Shown: piece by piece, positions 11,982 to 23,818 of the stretch
Layout: each line of letters begins with the position of its first letter
How positions within the stretch are numbered: the first letter of the stretch is position 1
NCBI GenBank assembly: GCA_022695795.1
Contig: MU404085.1
Coordinates: forward strand, 133,597 to 197,596
Direction of reading: 5' to 3'
DNA: 64,000 nt
From: Biscogniauxia marginata
Taxonomy: Eukaryota; Ascomycota; Sordariomycetes; Xylariales; Xylariaceae
The notes under the pieces: model-generated
What the model was told of the DNA's origin: nothing
Databases searched by the model: none
Seen by the model: the letters and a program-made list of their open reading frames with translations, nothing else
Program-made: the position numbers and the translations under genes

Positions 11982-14900
11982 GATGATGTAGGTTCTCTAT
12001 TAATCTATAGCGAGAGGCGGCGGTAAAAAGAATATCAGGATTGGATTGGAGGAATATTAACCTAGCCGAGTTACGCAAATACCGACATTCATAGGAAATT
12101 TGAACGCGACCATTTTAAGGAAGGGGTGTAAGCACTTAAGGCTCTGATGTTGACATGTTGGAAAAGGGCTCTAGTCAGGCTCTGAGGATCGTGAAGGTGA
12201 AAAATACAAGTCACTTAGCACATGTCATTTACCAACGTAAGGAGTAGGCTAGCAGGTCTTACACAGGTAGGTAAGGGACGTATGTATCTACTGCTTAAGT
12301 GAACAAAGGTTCCTGCTATCAGAAAGCCAACGGGCACCGCATATGCATCCTCTCGAATCGATGTAATGCTCACGTCTCTACTGACTTTTCTTTTCTAGAG
12401 CAGCCGTAGATGTATTTTTGTACTTAGGTATCTTGGTAGCATTTTTGTGCTTCACTCATACCCCCCACATCCCACATGTAGTTGTCTTACCTACATATAC
12501 CAGGTAGGTACCTACCACCGCCTGCTACTACGGGCACATTAGTTGGCTGATCTGTACTACGTGAGTACCTATCCATTTACGCCTTAATCATAGATGGGAT
12601 AACTTCACCGGAGGTTGACTCTTATATAATTAAATATGGCAACTTAATTACTTAAAAGATCTAGATAATATAGAAACTTATATTTAAAATATTTGTTTTT
12701 ACTCATGTTGGCCCTAATAAGCACGGAGCAATGAGCATATTGAAGTGGCTTCACAGTTGCAATTGCATATGAGGCGACTATCGTAAATAAAAAAGTGACT
12801 TCAACCAAAGGTGCGCTATGTGCCGCAAATGGGGTATTGCGGCTAACTCTCCATATCCAGCTAGTGTGGGAGGAGCAGGGTGAAAATAGGCGTTTCGTAT
12901 ACCCAATGCTTCTATTTTGACAAGTTCGGGAGCCGGGTCGCCCACATCGGCATTGAAGAACAGATGAGGCTCCATCGACGATGCAGCATGATTCGATCCA
13001 CAGGCTGCCCCGACCTGCCGGAACCGGGCGACGCTGTCCCTTTTTTGACCTTAACGACGAATTAAGCTACCTATCTCGGTGAGGACCGACCGACCGACCG
13101 ACCGCCCCGTCCGCATCAGATCGATGAATAGATGAAACGAGCCTCGCGGTTCTTTTTTTTGGGGGGGGGGAGTTGGGAGAGGGGGCTTCTATTTTTGCTC
13201 ACTTCTAGTATGCATACCTACTATGCCCCAGATTGTTCCGTGTTGCGCATTAACGGAAAAACGTCGAGAAAGGTTTAGCCAGTCGATACGAATTACCTAC
13301 ACTAATAGCTGTCGGTCGGTTGGAGTTGAACATGCGACTGACTGACTGACTAAGTGGCTATACGCCCCGCTTGCTAGTAGTGTAGGAGAAAACAGACATT
13401 TGTTTCTTTAACCCACAATCGTCTGTCGGTGGGTTGACATGGCGCGGAATGCAGGCTATGTATACTGTACGCAGTAGTGTAGAGAAGTTTTCTATTTGCT
13501 ATACCTACTAGACTCTTTTCACTCCTATATAGCATAGCGTACACACATACTCACATGTATCAATTTAAGTGCTGCGCCTAATAATAACGTCCCATGTGGG
13601 ACGGCAGTTGGGGGGACGGGCTGTAGTAACTTAGATACCCCCTGTTCAGCTGAGAAAAAGGAGACGTGGAGGACTGAGCCACAGCAAAAATCCGGGAAGC
13701 GCTATCCCCTTTGCGGAAGTGCCAACCGTTGATTTTCCATCGAGTAGATTCCAGGCGGAGACTCTGCTTGAACTTGATGATTGTTGATATTGCATCTTTT
13801 CCTGATTTCGTGATGGTTTTATATCGCACTCTCTGTACGAAAGTTACGCTTAATGTCCCTAGGTCCCTAGGCGTAAGGCATAATGGTGACTTATTAGGTG
13901 TGAATTAAAGCTAATTATTACATCATTTTCAACCTTGATTCTATACAGTCTCCATGTGATTCCAAGCCCAAGTTGAATTTAATTGGTGAGAGCAGGCGCA
14001 GCAGATCGGGACCCAATCGAGAGGCTTCTGGTTTCGTTGAAACAAACGCTACTCCCTATAGGGCTTAACACGCAAATGTGTACCTAGGCAAGTTAAATAG
14101 GTGCTGCGAGCTTGGTAACTGGTTGGGTCGAAGCGTCCGGTGGTGGCTATGCTTCGAGCTACGGCCAATAAAGCACGGCCCACTGCGAGCGAACCGTGAC
14201 TGGAGGGAAACTGAGACTGGGCGTGTCGCCGGCGTTCGTGGGCCACAGATGCACATAATAACTGACAGATGCTCACTCATGATTAAGTGTTCGTATCTCG
14301 GTGCCAACGATCAAATCCGTTCCGACAAGAAGCAACTTATGATCATGCAGCAGTGCCATAGCCCGGAGGACACGAGAGAGTTTTCCTAATTGACCCGTAA
14401 CATCTCACGGAGGTTGTGCCGTTATGGGGGACCGAAGCGTGATGTCCCTGGATACGTCTAAGCAATCGTGATGCCTCGGTTCATGGGAGGAGGTATCGAG
14501 GACCTCCCCACAGGTATTCCGAACCGCAGGTTTCGTGTGCCGTTTTGCCCGGTCTAAAAGTACCCTGTACTCTTCGGGAACTTTTTGGAGTCAAGCCTTT
14601 TTGCTTGCCCCTTTTTCCTAAGACGGATTCTGATCCATCACTCCATCATTCCGTCATTATGCGAGTTTGATCACAACCTACACCACAGATTGTTTCCTGG
14701 CCTCTGAACCTTGTGTTTTTCGGATGCTTTGTCGTGTCAACATCGACATCGTCAGCGGCATCGTCGTCTGTCTGGTTATGAGTATTATTTCTGTCTTGGA
14801 AACAGAAAACCATTGGATCACGATATTCTTTATGAGGGAGTTGGCGTCGTCAGCTATATGGTAGATTTGTCCATGACTGTCGAATGGTCGAATGGCCGAA

Positions 14901-15288
14901 TGGCCTAATTTGAACCCCTTAGACCAGATCAGTTGTTGTCCTCTGTAGTAGTTGTGAAACGACGGTTGAGGGGCCGCTCTGATTCGTCCGGACTATCTCG
15001 CTCTCGGTTTTGCACCGTTTAGGGGAGCCGTTGGCCGAAAAGGTGGGGACAGCCTTTTGCTCTGGCTTACGCGTCCCTCCCCTCTTTAATCGAACCCCCG
15101 TACCTACCCCCCTACCCCCCTGTCTGGCTGCCCCCCCGGCAAAGCCAAGTCTATTGCTGGCAAGCCACCCAGCGATGTCTCCTGGTACCGCCCACTTCCA
15201 GGACCCGCGCCGTTTCTCCCAGGCATCCATAACGCCCAAATCCCCAGCTGATCCGCAACTCCTGCCAATTCTACCGATCAACTTAACT
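11982..15288. other. Intergenic region with simple repeats
   Basis: No supported gene. It contains a (GACC)5 run at 13084-13103, a T8G10 tract near 13153-13170, a short GACT run near 13336, and TAGGTA-type short motifs around 12440-12560. The frame at 12778-12975 (-) has some coding-like texture but no family resemblance. The stretch 14919-15288 is open on both strands and probably belongs to the promoter and leader of the bZIP gene. Confidence 0.5.
13084..13103. repeat. (GACC)5 tetranucleotide microsatellite
   Basis: Five perfect GACC units. A related GACT run lies about 250 bp further on, near 13336. Non-coding. Confidence 0.8.
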
Positions 15289-15578
15289 CACCACTTTTCT
15301 TCTTCCCTACAACAATCCAGACAAGCAACATTGCTACAACCATAAACATCAACCATCCTCCCATCAGTCATCAGCCAGATTCGTCGATCGTTATTATTGT
15401 CGGGTATACCCTCAGTCGTTTTCTCAACACAGCAGCAACGCATCACAGCATAACACACTACAACACTACAACATAACGATAATAACAAGAGTAGTAACCA
15501 CCACATCCTCACCCACTGATTGATAGTCGATCGTTTGATTGGGCCGAGAACATCGAAGCACACTTTACGCAAATAGTC
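15289..15578 (+). promoter_or_regulatory. Long pyrimidine/CAACA-rich leader of the bZIP gene
   Basis: The 290 bp before the bZIP ATG are C/T- and CAACA-rich (TTTTCTTCTTCCCTACAACA, then repeated CAACACTACAAC) and, by inspection, carry no ATG. This is typical of a long fungal 5' untranslated leader. A separate open frame (15010-15345) with its own ATG overlaps the leader's start and would be an upstream ORF if transcription begins early. Confidence 0.45.
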
Positions 15579-17384
15579 ATGTCGGCTTCAAGCCAATCCT
15601 CAACGAGTCCGACCGGCATGGTCGACCCTCTCGACCTGTTGGATTTTACAGAGTATGATGGACTACCCTACCAATCCCCCTCCGTGTCGCCGGCTGCGAC
15701 GAACAAGCCTCAGTTTGCCAGGCCAGCGACAACAATGACCACCACGCCGTCGACGATGCCCCCGAGTCAAACCATGTCGGGTCCTAGCCACCGATACGAC
15801 CAATACAAGCAGCAGACACCCTTCGTACCAGGTGCTCTGGCTAGCACCCTCGCCGTCAACGAGAACAATACTCAGATTACCGGCTATTCCCTCGACTACA
15901 TGCAGTCTGACCTGAACTCAGATGACATGTTCAACTTCAATGCCACCCCGTCGCAAAACTCGATGGACTCGGATATGAAGGTTGACTTCGAGTCTCCTGC
16001 CGAGCCGTCCTTCTACTTCAACGGCCCTTCAACCATAAACCCCAACGCGATTGAAGGCCACGACCAGATGCGATCCCCTACCGTCCCTAGCCAGACAAAC
16101 AATGTTGGCCGTATGTATCCTGGTATGCATCAGCAGGCTGCCCTCGCCAAGGCGCAAGCCCAGCAGAGACAGCAACAGCAAATCATTCAGCAGCAGAACC
16201 AGCAGAGGCAGAATCAGCAGGGCAAGCAGCAGCGATCGAAGGCTCCTCTGCCGTCGGATCCCATCGTCGAACAGAAGATCACGCAGCTTCTCAACTCGAT
16301 GAGATCGAAGGCTAGTAACTCCGACCAGATGGATAACTCGCCTCTTCTCCAAATCCCCCGACCGAAGAAAGAAGAGGATGATATGGACGAGGATGAAAGA
16401 TTGCTTGCTAGTGAAGAGGGTAAGAAGCTTAGCAGTAAGGAACGACGTCAGCTACGGAACAAGGTGTCTGCTCGTGCTTTCCGCTCAAGAAGAAAGGGTA
16501 AGAATATCAGTATTGTGTGCAATTGAACGCGTGCTAACATCGTGACAGAATACATCACCCAACTGGAATCGGAAATTGCAAATAAGGTTACCGAGAACGG
16601 CGACCTGCGCGCTCAGAACCGTGCCCTTGCCGAGGAAAACCGACGACTATCTGACCTTACGCGCATGTTGCTATCGTCGCCGTCCTTCTCCAACTTCCTG
16701 GACCACCTGAGCGCGAACCCTACTGCGGTTCCGCAGTCGCAACCCCAGCAAGTTGAGCAAAGGCAGCCCGAGGATCGCCAGATGCCAAAGGACATCAACC
16801 CTTATAATTCTGCTCCAGGTCAGCAGCAGCAGCAGATTGGCATGGTTATGATCCCTGAGCAGTCGATGGATTTCTCCATGTTGAATTTGAACTCTGATGC
16901 CTACAACTACCAACCCCAGGTTTTCGCTGTGCTTGAGACCCCCGAGGTCCCTGAGATTGACACTGCGGCCTTGGCCGGCAAGTCGTCAAACTTCGTCGGG
17001 GAACCTCTGCCGTTCGACAACGAGAAGATGGAGGCCCCCGTTCTTGAGACTCCGGTGCTCTTGTCAATGGAGAAGGTACAGGCCCCGGAGGTTATCGCTC
17101 CGGAACCAGCTGCTGAGAGGACCGTCGCAAATCTCGACGGAGATATCTTTGATGACGACTCTCCGGCTTCGTCGCCTAAGCCACTCGAACTGAATACTGA
17201 TGTTCTGTCTACGGTCGACATCTTTGGCGGTATCGAAACCGAGAAGGCTCTTGAACGGTACGAGTTGGTCGACCCCTCTGAGGAGGAAGTGATTGCCGAC
17301 ATTGCCTTCAGAAGGGTAGAACGTCTCTCTTCGTGTATAGAAGCGGCGCTGGCGAGGCTGGATCTGCTATGGGGAGACTTATAG
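15579..17384 (+). CDS. meaB: bZIP transcription factor, MeaB-like
   Basis: Two exons, 15579-16497 and 16549-17384, intron 16498-16548 (GTAAGA, branch GCTAAC, CAG), 584 aa. The intron splits the basic region from the zipper. The basic region at ~287-306 is KERRQLRNKVSARAFRSRRK, followed by leucines at about 312, 326, 333, 340 and 347. The N-terminal half is Ser/Thr/Pro- and Gln-rich (poly-Gln tracts ~185-215) and the C-terminus is acidic. The basic region plus a conserved YITQLE zipper start and RMLLSSPSFSNFL block match my knowledge of the fungal MeaB family, which mediates nitrogen metabolite repression partly through nmrA in Aspergillus and Fusarium. The bZIP call is certain; the MeaB name is from recalled resemblance. 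A nuclear DNA-binding regulator. Confidence 0.9.
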
Positions 17385-19423
17385 TTGACCTCTTTCCTCT
17401 GAATGCTTTTACATTGTTTTATATATCAAGCACTTGGGTTTATTTGGATCGTTTGGCGTTAGGGAACAAGAAGGTTGCATCACCATCACTACTATCAAAA
17501 GGAACGATTTTCTTTCTCTTACAGTTTTGTCTTAACACCACCAAAAGGGATGATTTTCTTTAGTACATTTTTTGGTATATAGTCTTCCGGAGCTACATGA
17601 ATCGACAAATGTCTCGGAGATAGGGAGGCAATCACGAAGGCGCATCGGAAAAGAGGCGCTGCTTATGAGAAGTTTAGGAACTGGTATTATCAACACAACT
17701 TGTATCTCAACCATGTGATGGTTGTAATAGATAGATGGCGATAGGCCATTACCAAATTGAAAAAAAAAAGTTTGAATCACTAGCACAGTTAAACCCGGCC
17801 TTTTCAATCTGCAGACGCGACAAAGTCATGAATGCAAGTCTTCACAGCTGACTTTTGTCATGCTTAGTTGTTGATCACCTTATGGACCTTGCACCTCGAA
17901 TCTCGCCAGCCAATCGGGGATTGTAACATGATTATATACCCCGAAGCCACTCACCCCTTCTCATCTCTGATATCTAGATTATGTATATCTGACTGACATG
18001 ATTTCGGTACTCTTCGGGCTATAAGCAACGCATCACATCCATGATTCGTTTGAAAAGTGGCTGGCTCTATGCATGGCACAATGCGACATGCTTACTACCT
18101 ACATATGTATTTCCCTTATCATAGCCTTCGTAGCCATCCATCGCAGTCAACGGACGTTGCTTTCAGAGCCCAGACTGCATAGCTGGCAGAGTCCGGCCCA
18201 AGACTTCTCAAAGAATGGAACCGCATTCAGCTGTGGCTGGCATACATTATGTATCTTGTACCTGAAAAGTTCTGTCCACTCCCATCCACATGATGTTTCA
18301 CTCTTAAAGCCTCTGACGGTCTTCGTCTGCCGTTACTAGGTATGTAGTCGTGTACACGATGTGGCCCGGACATATAGTCACGGCTAAAAGCTTGTTTCGA
18401 CTTGCAAAGATGGGATGCAGGAATTTTGTATGCTAGTTGAATAAAATATTCATAGGGCTGTGTGTGGCCCGCGATGAATCCAGCGGGTTTTCTGTCTTTT
18501 ATTTTCCTTTTTCCTTTTCCTTCTTTTCCCCTTTGTGGTTTTAAAAGTGAGCCTTTCCACGCTGCTATGAGGCATGTGGCGCTCGACGGTCTGTCTTCAA
18601 GTGACTTACCTAGTACCCACTCGCATTCCCGCTTTGATAATCTTCAACGGGTCAGAGACATTTCGTACGGCCGGTGCAGCTCGGCGAGTCGGTCTCTGAA
18701 TGGCCGTGTCAACAAGGTATCGACAAAGTATCGACAAAGTATCCCTTACTTGGTTGCTGACTGGCGTTGTAGCACAAGGCGCAATGAAATCCTCTTTGTG
18801 GTGTTTGTGGTTTTGTGGTCATTTTTGCCAAGAGGACTTTATCAAGCTTATTCTCAGGGTTCCCTGGCATTCTAAAATACCTCACGAATAAGAGGCGACG
18901 GATACTCAAATCCGCCCTTGTCATTGTGGCCCCCCTCCTGGAGCTATCCGCCGCATCCGGTAAGGATGATGGGAGGTGGGCCAGGATTGGGCATCGGGTT
19001 TAATAGAGATGGACTAAGCTTGGCGGATTCGTCTTTAACGGACTTAAATTTTCGAGGGGACGGTTGGAACTGTTATTAGTCAAGAAAATCATAGGATACT
19101 CACTAAAAAGGCTACGTACTCGGTGTAAATATGGAGCCAAAGGTGTGAGGCTCGCTCTTAAGTTAGACCCGAGCCGTTGATGACAGCATGACTACACACA
19201 ATGTGTAGTCCGTAGTAGAAGGTGATATCTCGAGTTGCCTTGCCTACCCTGAACTGGAATGCTATACCTGCCCAGGTATATGCCACCAACCCCCTTCAAG
19301 GTTACAGTTCTCAACCAGGGCTACTTTGTTTACCTTTTACCTCTTTCTCCACCATCGTAGGCTGGGTCTACTCGACGCCCAGACCTTTGCGACATCTTTA
19401 AAAAAAAAGAAGCTCTTTTAGAG
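17385..19423. other. Intergenic, no gene recognised
   Basis: Downstream of the bZIP gene and upstream of the Sng1-like gene. Open frames at 18073-18339 and 18462-18924 overlap on both strands and have no recognisable domains. It contains a small 11-bp tandem repeat (listed). Confidence 0.55.
18717..18743. repeat. 11-bp tandem repeat (GTATCGACAAA, about 2.5 copies)
   Basis: Two perfect GTATCGACAAA units followed by GTATC. Short and non-coding. Confidence 0.7.
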
Positions 19424-21249
19424 ATGCCGCCATCTCCACGCGAAGACCTGCCGGACGCCTCTAACCTGCTCATCGCCGCGCGCAACGACGGCTCTGATAC
19501 CGTCGTTCCTGAGACTATGATGCGCCGCCATGACCGCGGCGGCTCAGACGACACGCTTAGTCCCCACGGCCTCGGCCAGTCGTTCGACAATGGCCGCTTT
19601 CTAGCTCTGGCGGCCGAACCGCCTCACCAGTCCGTTGGATTCTGGCATCCTAGCTTGAATAGAGCCCGAGTGGAAATAGCGCTGCAGTGGGCCCGGATCC
19701 GTAATGCCTCCTTCCCGCGACAGAAGAAGCCGGGATGACATGCTAATATGCTCGGGGTTGTAGTTCTTATCATCATGACGTTTGTCATAGCCGTGCTCTC
19801 TATGTACTGGGCCGTGCTCTACGGCGTCGAGGATAACATGCGGGTTCTCAAAATCAACGTTGTCGACTTTGACGGACAGATTGCCCCGTACAACAACGTG
19901 ACACCTATTGTTGGCCCGATCATAACGAACCTGACAGAGCGGATGTACCGCGCCAGGTCGCAGAGATCTCTGGGCTACGTTACAGTCGAGCCCTCTCAGT
20001 ACGACTTCGACCCGATCGCGGTCCGTCAGGCCGTGTACGACTGGGACTGCTGGGCGGCCATCATCATCAACCCGAATGCCACCGCCCTGCTGCAGGAGGC
20101 GGTGATGACAGGGAACTCATCGTATGACCCCACAGGGGCCATCCAGTATATCATACAGAGCGCGAGGCAGGAGTCGACGTTCAACAATTACATCGTCCCG
20201 CAACTAGAAGCGCTGTCGAGGCAGTTTGCGGCCCAGTTCGGGCCGACCTGGACTGAGACCCTGATGATGAACTCATCTTACAACCCGACAGTACTGGCCC
20301 GGGCCCCTGCGGCCGTGAACCCAGGGATTTCCCCCCTGCGGATCGACCTTAGGCCGTTTGCACCAGCGACAGCGACGCCGGCCGTCAGCATCGGCCTCAT
20401 CTACCTTATCATCGTGGCCTTCTTCTCGTTCCCGTTTTTCTTGCCTATACACTCGGTAAGCCTAAAATGTCCACCTGTCTATTCTTCAAGACTTGGCTAG
20501 CACATGATGTTTTTCTGCGGATGGAAAAAAAAAAGAAAATTGAGAAAAAGCACAAGTGTTAATAGTGATATTAGAGATACATCGCCGATAAAAGCCATCC
20601 GCCCTTGCACTTCTGGCAGCTCATCATATGGCGCTGGAGCACGACCATGCTGGCGTACCTGTTCGTCTCGCTGATCTACTCGCTCGTCTCGATGGCCTTC
20701 CAGATCCCGTTCTGGCACCCGCCGGCGCCGGCGACGGAGCCGGCCTTCAACGCGACGTCGTACGGGCGGGCCTCGTTCGTGGTGTACTGGATGGTGAACT
20801 TTGTGGGGATGAACGCGCTCGGGTTCGCGTGCGAGAACATGGCCATGGCGCTGGGGCAGCCGTGGACGGCCTTCTGGCTCATCTTCTGGGTCATCACCAA
20901 CGTGTCGACGGCGTTCTACTCGCTCGAGCTCGCGCCGCGCTTCTTCCGCTGGGGCTACGCCTGGCCGCTGCACCACATCGTCCAGGCGAGCCGGCAGATC
21001 CTGTTCGACCTCAAGTCCGAGATCGGCCTCAACCTCGGCGTCCTGTTCGCCTGGATCGCCGTCAACACCCTGCTCTTCCCGCTGTGCTGTTACTTCATGC
21101 GCTGGAAGATGGAGCGCGGCATGCGCGCCGCCGAGGCCGGCAGGGACCGCTACGTCGTCCGCACCGCCGACGGCGGCGACGTCGAGTTCCCCAAGAAGGA
21201 GGGCACGAAGCCGCCCATACGGAAGAGGGGCTTCATGCGCGGGGTTTAA
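19424..21249 (+). CDS. Sng1-like DUF3533 multispanning membrane protein
   Basis: Three exons, 19424-19700, 19764-20455 and 20575-21249, 547 aa. Intron 1 (19701-19763, GTAATG..TAG, branch CTAAT) is 63 bp, in frame, and removes the TGA at 19736. Intron 2 (20456-20574) uses GTAAGC and TTAG. The N-terminal ~90 residues are cytosolic and charged. TM1 is at ~92-114 (LIIMTFVIAVLSMYWAVLYG), followed by an extracytoplasmic domain with several N-glycosylation sequons (NVT, NLT, NSS). After the second intron several TM helices follow (IIWRWSTTMLAYLFVSLIYS; LGVLFAWIAVNTLLFPLCCY) and a basic tail. This layout matches the yeast Sng1 family (nitrosoguanidine-resistance protein, DUF3533). Its transport substrate is unknown. 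The third exon is markedly GC-rich, so its antisense and +1 frames are also open; those are shadows. Confidence 0.88.
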
Positions 21250-21814
21250 ATTGATTTCGTTTCAATTTTCGGTTTGTTCCGTTCCGATTCTGTTTGTTCG
21301 TTTGTTCGGTTTTTTTTTTCTTTTTTTCCACGCGGGTGTTATACGGAAGGGCGATATACCACCACTCGCATATCACATCATATACCTACATGCATACCTG
21401 CGTACTTCTCTGGGACACGAGACATGATAAAGGGGGGGGGATACCATAGAGAGGGGGAAGGCAGCATGCGTGTAATAAGTTGTTAATACGTCACGCGGAG
21501 CGAGAATTAGAGATGCAAATGAGAAAAAGAAGATTGGTGAAACTATGTATGTACCTATGTATGTAAAAAGTAGTTTTATTTTGAGACTCACAAAAGGGGG
21601 AAATATGGGAAGGAAAATGGGGTTTAAACTTTATTTTTTGGTTTTTATTTCATGTTCTACATTATATATATGTATACTTACTTACCTACCCGCCTCCATT
21701 TTGTGTGTGTGTATTGGGGGGGGGGGGGGGGGGGGTTACAATATGTCATAGACAGGGAGAATACTTTTACCTAAAGAGTTAAAAAACAATAGAGAGACTT
21801 TTGACTTACCAACT
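21250..21814. other. Convergent intergenic gap with a G20 tract
   Basis: It separates the 3' ends of the Sng1-like gene and the minus-strand Cys-module gene. It contains T-rich tracts, GTGT and TATG repeats, and 20 consecutive G at 21716-21735. No gene seen. Confidence 0.6.
21716..21735 (+). repeat. Homopolymeric G20 tract
   Basis: Twenty consecutive G immediately after a GTGTGTGT run. It lies about 80 bp beyond the stop codon of the minus-strand Cys-module gene, as a C20 tract in that gene's sense. Confidence 0.85.
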
Positions 21815-22753
21815 TTACTGATTCGTCGACTGGGACAAGCCTAGGAGCGTCATGGCGGCTGCTAACTCCGGATTACCGGTCTCCTCGTTGGCGAAGTCCG
21901 GCGTTGCTGTTGGACTACCATCATCGTAGTCGCTAGTACTTACCATGGCGTCGTCCACCGCTTGGGCAGCGACGATGTTCTGCTGCTCACACGGCGTGGT
22001 AGTAGCAACGGTAGGAGTAGCATTATTAGTAACGTCGTTGTTGTTGGCACCCGAGCTCCTTGCAATCTTCTCTAGCTTCTTCCGCTCGGAGTAGCGGCGA
22101 GAATTCGCACAGTTGAGGACTCTGTGCTCCGCGCACCTGGCTCGCCCGGGCTCGGCGGGTCGCGCGCAGCACAGGCACTTCCCTAATTCGCGCTGGCGAA
22201 GTCTGTACGCGCTCGATTTCTCCCGGCACTCCGAGCAGGACTTCGCGCCCGGGCTCGCGGCGCGTTTGCAGTGCTCTCTGTAGCACTCCCTCGGTTGCGG
22301 GAGGGGGGTAGTTGTCGTCGTCTGCTCCTCTGCCGTAGCAGCAGCAGTAGCTCCCGGAGCGCCATTGCCAGCAACGGCCTCTTGGATCCTTGCTATCTTA
22401 TCTAGCTTCCTCTGCTCGCAGTAGCGTCGCCTGTACTCTCGCATATGGGCCTGGCGCTCCGCGCAAAACCTCCTCCCGGGCTCGGCGGCCTCCTTGCAAT
22501 AGCGGCAGATGCCTAGAGCGCGGCGAGTGGCAGCATTGCCTATCGGCTTCGGGCGCCGCGTGCAGAACGACATCGAGCAGTACTTTGAGCCCGTGACTGC
22601 CGGATACCGGCACCTGTTACGGGCGCATTTGGAGCCGGAAGCGCTGGGTTCCGAGAGCGGCATCAGCGACAAGGTGGGGAGTGTGGGCTCCGAGGGGAGA
22701 GGAGGAAAAGGGAGATTGAGGGATGCTAGGGTGGGTAAGTTGATGGCTTCCAT
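21815..22753 (-). CDS. Protein with two copies of an unrecognised Cys-rich module
   Basis: Single exon, 312 aa. Residues ~1-40 are Pro/Leu/Ser-rich. Two related modules follow. Module 1 (~42-123) has SKCARNRCRYPA, GSKYCSMSFC, GICRYCKEAAEPGRRFC and ends EQRKLDKIAR. Module 2 (~155-233) has RECYREHCKRAA, GAKSCSECR, GKCLCCARPAEPGRARC and ends SERKKLEKIAR. Each module is thus two C-x2/4-C..PG..C half-units plus a basic helix-like tail. A Thr-rich linker separates the modules, and the C-terminus is acidic and low-complexity. No signal peptide or TM segment. I do not recognise the family. The paired cysteines and Arg/Lys-rich helices suggest a zinc-binding nucleic-acid-associated protein, which is inference. 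The GC-rich modules make the other frames open as well. Confidence 0.7.
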   Translation of the reverse strand: MEAINLPTLASLNLPFPPLPSEPTLPTLSLMPLSEPSASGSKCARNRCRYPAVTGSKYCSMSFCTRRPKPIGNAATRRALGICRYCKEAAEPGRRFCAERQAHMREYRRRYCEQRKLDKIARIQEAVAGNGAPGATAAATAEEQTTTTTPLPQPRECYREHCKRAASPGAKSCSECREKSSAYRLRQRELGKCLCCARPAEPGRARCAEHRVLNCANSRRYSERKKLEKIARSSGANNNDVTNNATPTVATTTPCEQQNIVAAQAVDDAMVSTSDYDDGSPTATPDFANEETGNPELAAAMTLLGLSQSTNQ

Positions 22754-23818
22754 GGTGGAATTTTTCTTTTCTTTTTGAGAAAGAGCGCCGAGTCCTATGT
22801 ATCTAGTTCTCTTTCGTGGAAAAATTTGAATCTGTGCAAAAGTTAACTAGGAGTCTAGATACTTAGATCATGAGAAATTATTCTGCGCTAGGTAGGAAGT
22901 TAGTTTCTATATATGTACGTCTATACCTAACATAACACGCGCCTGAAGGGGTAAACGCTGGAGTTGTTTAGTTACACGTCGTTAGAGACAGGGGTTGTGT
23001 TGAAACTATGCATATCTAACTACACATTTGCGTTCGAGACAATGCGATTGTTTATCGGGGAGTATACCCTTTTCTCTTTGATGGATTTCGGAACAAGGGC
23101 TTAGGCTTGGGCCTAAATCCACGTAGAAACAAAGCAAGATGATATATGTAAAGGCTCAGTGAAGGACCTGCTTTTGTTAGATATACTTCAAGTAATAAAA
23201 TACAATTATCACGTTTGGACTTAGCCTAATGATATACGATTCTAGCGCCCTGCCATCCTAGTATACGACCACGACGGCATATTCGAGAGTACTAATACCC
23301 AACAACTCATCTTCCACCACTCGTGTATTGCAAGTATGATTTGCCTTTGTTCCATCATTGTCTTGATGCGTGATATACTAATTGGACCGTGCTAGCTCGC
23401 CTTAGGGAGTAATTTAAGGGCATGTTGTGCGGAACTAGAGTTTGACATGATGTGAAGTCGCTTTACGCTCGAGAAGTTCATACATAATAAGGGTGGCCCG
23501 GCCCATAGGGGATACCTTCTAAAAAGGGTCACGGGATGCATCTAAGCAATATTTCAATGCATACGAAATCGACCAGGATTCATCGGAGGCAGCGTAAAAC
23601 CTCTTTTTGGAGTACCCTGCACATCACGACGGTAGTACTCAAATTGGCAAAGGAACCACGTCAGCCTCTGTACTGCGCTACCTGCTCGTTACTACGTGCA
23701 ATTCGGAGGCTAACCTGACAGACAATGACATGGATAGTCATGAAGCGCAGTTGGAAGCTCGCCGAAGGTGAGCGATGGCAGGCCCGCTGAGAATAAACGC
23801 TTAATAGACGCTGAAATT
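22754..23818. other. Intergenic, shared upstream region
   Basis: This is the divergent gap between the minus-strand Cys-module gene and the plus-strand flavocytochrome gene. No gene recognised. The part just before 23819 may contain a short 5' exon of the latter (discussed there). Confidence 0.5.

Noticed and set aside
19736..19763. In-frame stop splitting the Sng1-like protein into two genes
   Set aside because: A 63-bp intron with good signals removes the stop and joins the cytosolic N-terminus to the first TM helix in frame.
20628..21254. Second long plus-strand frame over the Sng1-like third exon
   Set aside because: The exon is very GC-rich, so the +1 frame stays open. Its Ala/Arg/Gly-rich translation has no TM helices, while the other frame has a well-formed membrane protein.
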